The position numbers and the translations under genes are program-made. From a virus, in IMG/VR virus record IMGVR_UViG_3300006929_000080, positions 1 to 28,198 of that record: 28,198 bases of DNA, one strand, 5' to 3'. Within the stretch, counting starts at the first letter, position 1; each line of letters opens with the position of its first letter. Positions 20,001-26,384 of the stretch are shown here, one piece after another. The notes beneath the pieces were generated by a model. That model was not told the DNA's origin. It ran no database searches and saw nothing but the letters and a program-made list of their open reading frames with translations.

Positions 20001-20691
20001 CTTTGGTCCAAGCTCGGTTTGGGGTATCGGTAATGGGTTAGCCTCATACGCGGCCCCAAGTGCAACCCCAGATACTAGTTCTCTTAGTGTGCTGGATTAT
20101 TTTGGAATTGGACCTACTGGTAATATATTGCCGACTCCTAGCGGAGGAGCTTTAAGTTTCCCATTTGGTCCAGGATCATCTCAGAACCAAGGACCATTCA
20201 GGCTGTTCTTATCCCCAGACCCAGTTGTGAATCACATGTCAAATCAAGATGGTGATCAGTTTGGCTTACCACAACAATTATTCTCTCAGGGTTACCAATA
20301 TTCTGGTACTTTGTATGCTTCTGGTGCTGTTAGCGCGTTACATGGGGAGCTTACTAAGTGGGATATGCCAATGAATGATGTTATTAGGAGAGACTTAGCT
20401 ACCCCAGGAGGATTGGCTGCTGGATCTAATTCTACTCTTCAAACAAACGGATTCTACTATGCTTCAGATATGCTTAAGGAAGCTAATCCGACTATATATC
20501 TGGAAGAGTCTGCTGCTAATATATTTGCTAATGCTAAACATTTATCTGTTGGTAAATCTGGATTAGCTAAGAAAGTTCACATTTATCAACCCTATACAAC
20601 CCAAGAAGGGGATTCTGCGGAAAATGGTAATAAACACTACGGGCGAGGATATAAATCGTCTAGTCAATTTGATTTAGGTAAAGAAAACTAA
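17077..20691 (+). CDS. Tail spike / fibre with right-handed parallel beta-helix
   Basis: This protein has 1204 residues. Residues 38-62 contain an anchor-like motif, Y-x-W40-E-x-D-N44-x-P46-L-x-x-L-E-E-R, shared with the next gene. Residues 75-130 (ALVVSADS, SVFNTLSSCIAAIPKFVDFP, LIEVANFGSLG) look like the cap of a pectate-lyase-like beta-helix. From about residue 340 to 915 irregular coils repeat with a short signature of small polar residue plus Ser before a strand: GVVVKNSNVVLEG, GFLFDNSEVTLTRG, GLVSKGSTIDLKG, AIRADNSDIKYNS, VKLTNGSKAEFIHP, GVYANNGSKVEFTG, DVLADNNSTMSFNP, CLVADNGSIINMEH and CVRALHGSEVNVNN. Such helices form receptor-binding spikes, often with polysaccharide-degrading activity; no catalytic pair could be assigned. 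The last 290 residues are Ser/Gly/Pro-rich and may be the trimerising tip. Confidence 0.65.
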   Translation: MGKFEDIYQNDIYTGSGSVSLLNCWTDAVDKHDTSSFYNWEQDNEPLYDLEERTYLNWEKLGFPTSSVPGLALVVSADSTATGCNRSVFNTLSSCIAAIPKFVDFPVLIEVANFGSLGSMDLKNINIGSEGSIEIINRNSYRGLSYVLSGNGSGGFEEIGTDGLGHPYNQGRAYSGGKFDRYFLFSGVSAINESYRESSSWALKQQMVGASALSIATTVLSATTDTRLAGNTNVFIAGPGKNSGNWGLTVGVDGNGPRLAGSEQQVSCIPYEEANSSEVLLYDSSSYNSLLGFGAASEIKKVALDTLSTNSRVYGNYLDSITITNCNGPVYVRGFLVNGKRSVQDGVVVKNSNVVLEGCASVLNNGNGFLFDNSEVTLTRGVIAYRNYLQKGSARLDGNWSALALEDSNFKDDTAGIKAFNSHVTLSSTSAFEFSIRDSVSGIYPVNDMNQCARNTNGISLINSVFDGGLEQTTNMATTGTANQLYTKTYLTVDHNTHNGLVSKGSTIDLKGRLSSFNNLRGMDLWDTNATLDEFGFQANQRQAIRADNSDIKYNSSFQSVEGSDLTVTNQFALSGNGQHLELNNSKFLPVYGDSMDTNYGALVMYKPHGINNKSIDSYYNIVPSVKLTNGSKAEFIHPVMQREKNFALDYKPSYGSLMCLDGGSEAIVRGTKTYATKLIGPEEQEKQRFTAGVYANNGSKVEFTGPTVIAQFGVDVLADNNSTMSFNPPREKQKGGVDTSSFNLADGANHTMVELHSTRACLVADNGSIINMEHLGDFQKQWNRGTNGSVAVANTDFSLSTATAGTPYYDINTYVSAGSMQFYPNPNDDGDYEAVSNGVEEVSGTTGKLNSNTATGGFGGLAAFTAKTVAGLGSETYYRYLHSVKSLWDADSAEAEGLPTITGGGVCVRALHGSEVNVNNVHFPAGWANASSTYYDSSSANLCDRLFIWNIADSSKLFAAYTSVSGSYPSDIGYFGPSSVWGIGNGLASYAAPSATPDTSSLSVLDYFGIGPTGNILPTPSGGALSFPFGPGSSQNQGPFRLFLSPDPVVNHMSNQDGDQFGLPQQLFSQGYQYSGTLYASGAVSALHGELTKWDMPMNDVIRRDLATPGGLAAGSNSTLQTNGFYYASDMLKEANPTIYLEESAANIFANAKHLSVGKSGLAKKVHIYQPYTTQEGDSAENGNKHYGRGYKSSSQFDLGKEN

Positions 20692-23093
20692 TGGCAGAGA
20701 ACGTATTTAAAGACAGTATCTATAGATTTACTGACCCAATTAGGTATTTTAAAGCAAATGATCCTTATTATTGGGAGGTTGAAAATATACCTCTTAAGCA
20801 GATTCATGAAAATGTTTTATGGCTTAAAGATCAGATTGGACCACAAGAAAGAAATTTTGCTAATGTAGGGAGAAGGGACTTAGCTGAATTAAAACCATAC
20901 GTAAATGGAGAAGATAACGTAGTTAAGGTTATGGCTGGCCGCTATACCGCTAGGATAAATAATGCATATAGACTAGATGACCAATTCCAAGTAGTAGAGT
21001 TAATCGCTGGGACTGAGCTTGGTCATTTGGATAGATGGAAATTGAAGCTACTTAATAGTTCTGATTTACAGACAGTAATAGCTAAGGTTAAAACAAGAAC
21101 TTTAGACAACTATCTTGGTATGAATGGTTTAGCTGAGAGAGTTTTTAATTATCCAACTTTAGATTGGGATTATATCGGTGAGTGGGTTACTGCTTCTACT
21201 GGTCCACACCTTAGTGTTACTATGGGTGAGGGACCTACGAGTAAGATACACAGAAGAGCTTTTCCCCTAACCGATGGACACCAAATAGCCGATGGCGTAA
21301 TTGGGGAAACTGAGTTTGAAATGGATTTCCCAGCAGAATCTATTTATGGTTTTTATAACAATGCCTTATTGTCGAGCCACCTTATTAGAAGGTGGAGAGG
21401 GGTTGCTAGGACTGCTGTTGTCGATGTTCCAGAAGAGCTTTCTATAGAAATTCCACCTTTTAATAAGGAAGATTATTTTTATGAAGATGAGGATGGGGTA
21501 AAACAACTAATTGAAGGAGTTAGTAATAGAATTGATTTATTGTTTGTCTACTCAAAGCCAGTAGACACTAGTTGCGTTTACATTGGGGAATATACTACTA
21601 ACACTCCAACTAAAATCACTAAGGCAGAATTAGGATTAGTTCACGGCGCTGGTATTGGTCTCAATTTTGAAGCAAGGGATCCCTCTGTAGAATACACAGA
21701 AATACCCTTACAGAATACTGATGGGAAAAGTATGATTGTTCCCAATGCTTCTGATCAACTAATGACTGATGCTGGGTTTACGAAGATTGGGACTGGGGTA
21801 CATGGATCATTTCCTGCTCCCGATGATTTAATGAATATTTCACCTCTTCTTGCCGAACAAGTTGAATCTGATAATCCCATGCTTTTAGGTCAGTCAATTT
21901 TACCTATCGCCTATATTGTTACAAGATCCTCTGATTCTGTAAATTTTGCTGGGACTAATGTTCTTGAAGAGACTTCTATTGTAGATATTAGACCCTTCCT
22001 TAGAACAACTGAGCTTTCTTACAATGAACGTGCTGGTATCGCTGCCGCAGTACCGCAGTTATCAAATGCAAACCCAGTCGTAGGTAAAGGGCAGTTGGAC
22101 GAGGAGATGCGTCGAATCAGGGATGAACACAATTTTGAAGTTAAAGAATTAGACAAGAGACTAACCAACAGAGAAACTGAAAAATGGCCTAGGCAAGTTG
22201 CAACTGGCTATGTCTTTGGTGGTACTTTATTTGGAGTTGAATCAGCCCTCATAGATGCTTATAGAACGATAGGTAAGTATGGAACCACAGATGCTGAATT
22301 GCAAGCCCACTTAATTTCGGAGTCTAGTTTACCATCGGACACTGAGTTACCCTCTTTCCCACAATGGGACGTAGCTGATTGGGCTGCAAATGACCCTACT
22401 ATAGCTAGTCCAGGGTCTTTCCCATGTGATTGGATAAATACCCATGTGTCTACTGGTGCGGGGGCAATGGATACTACGTTTGGATCATTTACTAGTCAGA
22501 GCTTAACTGGTAGAGCATCTCATTTTGGTGTTGATAATACTCTTGGATCCTATCCTACATGTATTCACTATGTTTCAAAGAAGATTTGGTTAAACAAGGG
22601 TTCTGTGCCTTGGATGGGTGACTACAATGTTGACGTTGAGTTATGGAATTGTGTTCCACTGTCTTGTAGACCTACAGGGTGGAAGAATATGGCCGCTGGC
22701 GTGAACGGTGTTTGGATAGAGAAACATGATAAGTTTTTTATGCTCTATGTTGCATGGGTAGCTAATGATTTTATACACAGGAAGGATACCCACAATGAAG
22801 AGCAGCATATTCAGCTTAGTGGGTCTTCGACTTATAATAGTGGGAATCTTAGTTCCGATCAATGGACTGTTCCTAGAAATAATAGAGATAGAGGAGATCA
22901 GTATGCTGGATTTGCTGTTATAAACCAAGGAACTCGTTGGATTGGATCTGGGCAATCCGTTGCTTTTAGAGGAGCGACTCAGGCTGGCGTTGCTTTATAT
23001 CCGACAGTGTCATTCACTGTAACTGGGATACCAAAGGGGTTCGCAGGACATCATTCTGGCGTTCCAGAGCAGACTGCCATAAGGCTTTACTAG
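20691..23093 (+). CDS. Fibre/spike-like structural protein with shared N-terminal anchor motif
   Basis: This protein has 800 residues. Residues 26-48 read YYWEVENIPLKQIHENVLWL, matching the anchor of the preceding spike (W-E-x-D/E-N-x-P-L-x-x-L/I-x-E), so both proteins probably dock on the same or equivalent baseplate sites (inference). Residues 50-440 are mixed alpha/beta, with EFEMDFPAESIYGFYNNALL and later RIDLLFVYSKPVD. Residues 465-500 are highly charged and heptad-like (LDEEMRRIRDEHNFEVKELD), a likely trimeric coiled coil. After it comes a Trp/Gly/Ser-rich region of about 300 residues that fits a receptor-binding head domain, with several aromatic clusters and His-rich spots (DFIHRKDTHNEEQHI). 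No enzyme motif was recognised. It ends with TAG, and the next start lies seven bases on. Confidence 0.5.
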   Translation: MAENVFKDSIYRFTDPIRYFKANDPYYWEVENIPLKQIHENVLWLKDQIGPQERNFANVGRRDLAELKPYVNGEDNVVKVMAGRYTARINNAYRLDDQFQVVELIAGTELGHLDRWKLKLLNSSDLQTVIAKVKTRTLDNYLGMNGLAERVFNYPTLDWDYIGEWVTASTGPHLSVTMGEGPTSKIHRRAFPLTDGHQIADGVIGETEFEMDFPAESIYGFYNNALLSSHLIRRWRGVARTAVVDVPEELSIEIPPFNKEDYFYEDEDGVKQLIEGVSNRIDLLFVYSKPVDTSCVYIGEYTTNTPTKITKAELGLVHGAGIGLNFEARDPSVEYTEIPLQNTDGKSMIVPNASDQLMTDAGFTKIGTGVHGSFPAPDDLMNISPLLAEQVESDNPMLLGQSILPIAYIVTRSSDSVNFAGTNVLEETSIVDIRPFLRTTELSYNERAGIAAAVPQLSNANPVVGKGQLDEEMRRIRDEHNFEVKELDKRLTNRETEKWPRQVATGYVFGGTLFGVESALIDAYRTIGKYGTTDAELQAHLISESSLPSDTELPSFPQWDVADWAANDPTIASPGSFPCDWINTHVSTGAGAMDTTFGSFTSQSLTGRASHFGVDNTLGSYPTCIHYVSKKIWLNKGSVPWMGDYNVDVELWNCVPLSCRPTGWKNMAAGVNGVWIEKHDKFFMLYVAWVANDFIHRKDTHNEEQHIQLSGSSTYNSGNLSSDQWTVPRNNRDRGDQYAGFAVINQGTRWIGSGQSVAFRGATQAGVALYPTVSFTVTGIPKGFAGHHSGVPEQTAIRLY

Positions 23094-23099
23094 GATGCA

Positions 23100-25799
23100 A
23101 TGTCTGGAGATACCTTTAATTGTGGTGAATACCGTCCAGGAAAGAAACCTTTTATAAGTGGAGGTACGGGTGGTGGAAGGGGGCCTAGAACTGGAGGCCC
23201 TAAGTGGATAACTAAAACCAAAAAGGGTGGACCATCAGGGCCTATACAGGACTCGGGTGGGAATGGACCTCCTACCCCAGGGAATCCCCAACCCGCTGAT
23301 CCTTGGTGGAAATGTGAAGAAGAAGAGGTCATTTACTGTGGCCCAGAATATATAACTATAAAAAAAGGAATCATACGAAAATGTCATATGTGTACTCTAA
23401 AAGAGATGCAAGATGATTTATTGTTACCTAAAAATAAAAGGAAATGCAACTATAGTAAAAAGTCGAAATGTGAAAAAGAGTGTGTAGATAAAGAACCAGA
23501 GTGTGGCCCTCTTACTGTTCCTGGAGGTCCTATAGCGCCTCCACCGATACCGCCAACTCCAGCCCCTCCAGCCCCTCCTGCGGGGGGTGGGCCATCTGAC
23601 CCTTTATCCTTTTGTCATGCTTTAGTAAATGAGCCTATACGATGCTCTGAAAATGAGCAGACTGTAGTAGAGGGATACCGTAGAAAGTGTATTCCATGTG
23701 ACAAAACTCATACTGGATGTATTCCTTTATCTGTCTGTAAAATAAAGTGTGTTGATGTGAAGCCAACTTGTCTAAAGACAGATGTTGGCCCTAATATGGA
23801 GGTTCGTAATGATTTTAGGAATATCTCTGAGTTAACCGAAGAATCTAGAAAATTTGGTGGTGTTGGAAATAGATTAGTAAAAGAAACAGAGAAGGTTGAT
23901 CTATATGAAGAAATGCTTAAGTCTTTAGAAAATGACCCTAATGCTGAGAGGGGAAATTCCATATATGATCCTAAATTTAACTTATCTCTAACTCCAAATC
24001 CATTCTTAGAAAGTCTTCCTTTAGAATCAAATAATAAATATTTAGATATATTTAAAGATGAAGTATCTCCTCATATTTACTGGTGTCTCTACAGCCTAAG
24101 TCCTAGCTCATCTTGGGATGAATCAGCGTATGCAAATCTAACTATAAAAGATATAGCTAATAGCATTGATCCTATATTATTAAATTCATTAGCATCTATA
24201 AAGTATGTTGGGGGTATCCCAATATCCTTGGAAGACATGTTAGAGGTTATAAAATACCTACTATTTTCAAACAGGATAGATGAGTTTGATCCTGGGTATT
24301 ACATAGAATTAGCAGATGAGCATTCTTCTCACTACAAGGTACAATATGAAGGTACCAACGCAGACTCTAAAGTTAAAACTCAAGCTGCGTTGGGGTTAGT
24401 TGCTAGTGATGCTAATTCAGCAGATCCAGAAGAAGCTCCTGATGGATTTAGACCGTATCTCAGAAAGCTTAAGTATTTAAACGAGGATCTTGGAGTTGGT
24501 ATGCCTGTTCTAGGTTGTGATGGTGCAACTAGTGGTGCTGATTTGTATAACGAAGGTTTACAAGTTGTTAGGCTTAAAAATAGTAATAATGCTAATGAGC
24601 AGGTATCTTCCCTTATAGAGTTAGCAGAAGGTGGTGGGTATTACTTGTCAGCATCCATATGTGATAATTCTGACGTATCTTCCGCTGTTGCTGTGGACGC
24701 TTCTAGTAACTTATCTATAGCACTAAACGTTCCCCCAGAGGTCAGAGCTAATTCCCTTAATATAGTAGAGGAAGATGATAGTATTAAATTTACCGCATCA
24801 GCCTCCTACGTTAATTCTGAATTTGGAGATGATTATGATCTTACATCAGAATTGTCTCCAATGTATTTTATATTAGATTTGTCAACAGTCGGGGAAAGGC
24901 CTAATGTTAATCCCATAGTTACTGATACAACTGGGACATATACCATGGTTACTAGTGTCGATACTATTAATGACCACGCCAGATCTAATGGGTACAATGT
25001 AAGAGTTCTTAACGTTGATTACAATGATCCATTTTTAGTATATGCTAGTGGAACATCTTCAATAGACATGACATCAAAGGATATTTCCTTTAACGATTTT
25101 ATGGTTAAAAAAGGTGGTCCTAGGGAAGATAAAGTTATACTCAGGAGACCTCCATTTGCCGTTATTTTAAATCCAGGAAAGGGAAGTAAACATAACCCTC
25201 TGGCTGGTGAATCCGAGTTAGAATCATGGGAAGGTTCAATAACTAGAAATATTTATTTTATACCCGACATAGACATGACAGAAGATGGTACTCTCGATAC
25301 TGTATTAGAAAAATATTTTACAGGAGTAGAGGACGGGACTTATAGGATTGGATTGATGGAGCCTATAGACACTAATAGTGCTGGTTTTAGATATGAAACT
25401 AGCTCTGCTAAGTTCCAAAATACTTACTACTCTGATGGTTCTGAGTCATCAACAATGCCTACGAGAACTAGGTCTGGTGTAGCAACTCTCGTCAGGAAAG
25501 TAGATACTCTAGTTAGTAAGTATGAGATACCTACAGGTAAGATAACTTGGTTTGATATTTGGAAAAGGTTTGATGCTACTGAATTTTATAATATTCAAAA
25601 TGTTTCAGTAAGTGCTGGATTCACTGAATGGCTCATCGCAGGTGGTCGTGGTGTTAAGATTACAAAAGTACTAAGTAGATCGCCATTAATAATCACTGGT
25701 CTAGGGACTGATAAAGATGCATCAATAGATGATCCAATTTACATTACAAACTATGATAGGGGGTATGACTCTTCGGTAGACCCTCCAATACAAGAATAA
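23100..25799 (+). CDS. Large structural protein with tandem eight-cysteine modules and Pro-rich linkers
   Basis: This 899-residue protein is not recognised as a family. Residues 1-68 are Gly/Pro/Lys-rich and look disordered. Two cysteine modules follow: A has Cys at 72, 80, 95, 98, 116, 124, 128 and 135; B has Cys at 172, 182, 197, 200, 207, 213, 217 and 224. The last part of both reads R-K-C-x2-C ... C-x3-C-V-D-x-x-P-x-C, and the spacings x14, x2, x3 and x6 are identical. A proline-rich stretch (PPPIPPTPAPPAPP) separates them. Residues 235-420 are helical. Residues 430-800 are beta-rich, possibly Ig-like, and the end contains TWFDIWKRFDATEFYNIQNV. It closes the tail-gene block, so it is likely a virion or fibre component. 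It starts at 23100 because the nearby ATG at 23095 is in a different, quickly closed frame. Confidence 0.5.
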   Translation: MSGDTFNCGEYRPGKKPFISGGTGGGRGPRTGGPKWITKTKKGGPSGPIQDSGGNGPPTPGNPQPADPWWKCEEEEVIYCGPEYITIKKGIIRKCHMCTLKEMQDDLLLPKNKRKCNYSKKSKCEKECVDKEPECGPLTVPGGPIAPPPIPPTPAPPAPPAGGGPSDPLSFCHALVNEPIRCSENEQTVVEGYRRKCIPCDKTHTGCIPLSVCKIKCVDVKPTCLKTDVGPNMEVRNDFRNISELTEESRKFGGVGNRLVKETEKVDLYEEMLKSLENDPNAERGNSIYDPKFNLSLTPNPFLESLPLESNNKYLDIFKDEVSPHIYWCLYSLSPSSSWDESAYANLTIKDIANSIDPILLNSLASIKYVGGIPISLEDMLEVIKYLLFSNRIDEFDPGYYIELADEHSSHYKVQYEGTNADSKVKTQAALGLVASDANSADPEEAPDGFRPYLRKLKYLNEDLGVGMPVLGCDGATSGADLYNEGLQVVRLKNSNNANEQVSSLIELAEGGGYYLSASICDNSDVSSAVAVDASSNLSIALNVPPEVRANSLNIVEEDDSIKFTASASYVNSEFGDDYDLTSELSPMYFILDLSTVGERPNVNPIVTDTTGTYTMVTSVDTINDHARSNGYNVRVLNVDYNDPFLVYASGTSSIDMTSKDISFNDFMVKKGGPREDKVILRRPPFAVILNPGKGSKHNPLAGESELESWEGSITRNIYFIPDIDMTEDGTLDTVLEKYFTGVEDGTYRIGLMEPIDTNSAGFRYETSSAKFQNTYYSDGSESSTMPTRTRSGVATLVRKVDTLVSKYEIPTGKITWFDIWKRFDATEFYNIQNVSVSAGFTEWLIAGGRGVKITKVLSRSPLIITGLGTDKDASIDDPIYITNYDRGYDSSVDPPIQE
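23313..23504 (+). repeat. Cysteine module A (protein-level repeat, copy 1)
   Basis: Codons 72-135 of the 899-residue gene. Spacing is C-x7-C-x14-C-x2-C-x17-C-x7-C-x3-C-x6-C, with G-x-x-R-K-C and C-V-D-x-x-P-x-C at fixed places. It could bind two or more zinc ions or form four disulfides. It is lysine-rich between Cys98 and Cys128. Confidence 0.75.
23613..23771 (+). repeat. Cysteine module B (protein-level repeat, copy 2)
   Basis: Codons 172-224 of the same gene. Spacing is C-x9-C-x14-C-x2-C-x6-C-x5-C-x3-C-x6-C. All eight cysteines correspond to those of module A, but the loop after the CxxC pair is 11 residues shorter. Nucleotide identity with copy A is low, so the duplication is old. Confidence 0.75.
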
Positions 25800-25855
25800 T
25801 GAATCGGAATTTAATTTTATCATCATTTAAATGGACTTTATGTCTAAATATCTGA
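25799..25855 (+). CDS. Possible 18-codon leader ORF at the end of the tail block
   Basis: The stop of the 899-residue gene overlaps an ATG as TAATG, the same junction used by most real gene pairs here. The frame runs 18 codons (MNRNLILSSFKWTLCLNI) to TGA. By the coupling seen at other junctions, ribosomes could restart here. It may be a leader peptide, the remnant of a decayed gene, or chance. No homology is claimed. Confidence 0.25.
   Translation: MNRNLILSSFKWTLCLNI
25832..25845 (+). repeat. Intergenic element TGGACTkTATGTCT, copy 1
   Basis: TGGACTTTATGTCT; 13 of 14 bases are identical to copy 2 at 26352-26365. Both copies lie in the only two gaps over 40 bases in the window, and both contain an in-frame ATG-TCT that opens a very short frame. 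Confidence 0.5.
25843..25850 (+). promoter_or_regulatory. Candidate T4-type late promoter box (TCTAAATA)
   Basis: Seven of eight bases match the T4 late -10 box TATAAATA, used by the phage-encoded gp55-type sigma factor, which needs no -35 element. It lies 42 bases before the ATG of the first head-block gene, a suitable distance. No similar box was seen at other gene junctions. A single near-match in AT-rich DNA is weak evidence. Confidence 0.3.
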
Positions 25856-25857
25856 TA

Positions 25858-25872
25858 GGTATAAGATATACC
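25858..25872. repeat. Perfect inverted repeat GGTATA-AGA-TATACC
   Basis: Six-base arms with a three-base spacer, just upstream of the ribosome site of the acidic core-protein gene. It could be an operator, the stem of a leader hairpin that controls translation, or a weak processing site. There is no following T tract, so it does not look like a terminator. Confidence 0.4.
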
Positions 25873-25892
25873 AAACTGGAGTAATAATTATT

Positions 25893-26246
25893 ATGAATCA
25901 TATTAGCGTAGAAGATGCACTGGTCCAGGAGTTACTGGAAAACGCCGCGTGGCATCAAATTGGTAAGAAGATCATCGTTGAGGATGGTGCTGTCGAGGGT
26001 GCAGAAAAGGTTGACGAGGCTAACATGTTTGGCAACGAAGATCAGGAAGTTATTTCCGAGGATTCCGAGACTGAGGAGTGCTTCTCATGTCCTATGTGCG
26101 AGAGTACTTTAGAGGAAGCTCTTAGCGATGAGCAAATTATGGAGTCTGTCAACAGAATCTGTGATGTCATTGATGAGCTTAACGAAGATGCTATCTCAGA
26201 GGACGTTGAAGATGAAGACACCGACACCGAAGAAGACAAAGACTAG
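25893..26246 (+). CDS. Acidic prohead core-type protein (gp67-like in character)
   Basis: This 117-residue protein is extremely acidic, with long Glu/Asp runs ending in DEDTDTEEDKD. It lies a few genes before the prohead protease, like the acidic T4 core protein gp67. Residues 63-69 hold C-x-x-C-x-x-C (C63, C66, C69) and a fourth Cys is at 90, an uncommon feature for a core protein and possibly a metal site. A candidate gp21-type cleavage site, L73-E-E75|A76, follows the cysteines. GGAG lies 11 bases before the start. Its last 35 bases overlap another gene in a different frame. Assignment as a core protein rests on charge and position, not on recognised homology. Confidence 0.55.
   Translation: MNHISVEDALVQELLENAAWHQIGKKIIVEDGAVEGAEKVDEANMFGNEDQEVISEDSETEECFSCPMCESTLEEALSDEQIMESVNRICDVIDELNEDAISEDVEDEDTDTEEDKD
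26198..26203 (+). promoter_or_regulatory. Ribosome binding site AGAGGA for the overlapping basic gene
   Basis: AGAGGA lies eight bases before the ATG at 26212, inside the acidic gene. It is stronger than most ribosome sites in this window, and it selects 26212 rather than the in-frame ATG at 26128 as the start of the overlapping basic gene. Confidence 0.5.
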
Positions 26247-26334
26247 AATCCACGATAGCTTACTTTCCGAGAAGAAGGCTAACAAGAAGAAGTCTTCTAA
26301 GATTTTAGTTAAGCTAAAAAGTGGTCCTACGTGA
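26212..26334 (+). CDS. Small lysine-rich protein overlapping the acidic core gene in another frame
   Basis: This 40-residue frame begins MKTPTPKKTKTRIHDSLLSE and continues with a KKANKKKSSKILVKLKSG-type basic tail. It starts inside the acidic gene, is preceded by AGAGGA at eight bases, and continues 88 bases past the acidic stop. The part outside the overlap still looks like coding sequence: it is lysine-rich like the C-termini of the next two genes and fills what would otherwise be a gap. T4 also encodes small charged core components next to gp67. Alternatives are that it is the C-terminus of the acidic protein reached by a +1 (or -2) frameshift, or by a sequencing indel; no classic slippery heptamer was seen. 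Coding is likely, mode of expression uncertain. Confidence 0.5.
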   Translation: MKTPTPKKTKTRIHDSLLSEKKANKKKSSKILVKLKSGPT

Positions 26335-26351
26335 CCAGGGAAGTAAATTCG

Positions 26352-26365
26352 TGGACTGTATGTCT
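26352..26365 (+). repeat. Intergenic element TGGACTkTATGTCT, copy 2
   Basis: TGGACTGTATGTCT in the 50-base gap before the 83-residue gene. The contained ATG (26360) opens a seven-codon frame (MSHVNRK) ending at TAA 26383, two bases before the next real start. See copy 1 at 25832. Confidence 0.5.
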
Positions 26366-26384
26366 CATGTGAATAGGAAATAAT

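Larger units (their letters stand above)
25800..25892 (+). promoter_or_regulatory. Gap between tail and head gene blocks, candidate regulatory region
   Basis: This is the longest gap in the window. It is AT-rich and holds a TCTAAATA box, the repeated TGGACTTTATGTCT element and a GGTATA-AGA-TATACC inverted repeat. A GGAG ribosome site (25878-25881) lies 11 bases before the ATG at 25893. A short frame, ATG at 25840 to TAA at 25884 (14 codons), also starts inside the repeated element. The function change across the gap, from tail to prohead, makes a promoter or processing site plausible. Confidence 0.45.

Noticed and set aside
19745-20041. 98-codon + strand frame inside the beta-helix spike gene
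   Set aside because: Shadow frame; the spike frame continues intact through it, and no start signal precedes it.
22720-23093. Possible diversity-generating retroelement variable region at the end of the 800-residue fibre gene
   Set aside because: No second template copy, no reverse transcriptase gene and no AAC/AAT-enriched run seen in the window.
23090-23332. 80-codon minus-strand Pro/Gly-rich frame
   Set aside because: Reverse complement of the Gly/Pro-rich start of the 8-Cys protein; composition explained by that.
26128-26211. Upstream part of the basic frame overlapping the acidic gene, with ATG at 26128
   Set aside because: Residues here are Met/Ser/Leu-rich shadow of the acidic gene; the ribosome site supports the later start at 26212.
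26042-26239. Minus-strand Ser-rich frame opposite the acidic protein
   Set aside because: GAA/GAT-rich coding reads as Ser/Thr codons on the other strand; no ribosome site or context.
26322-26337. TGGTC-CTACGT-GACCA stem considered as a terminator
   Set aside because: Only five pairs and no T tract follows; it overlaps the stop codon of the basic frame. Could be chance.
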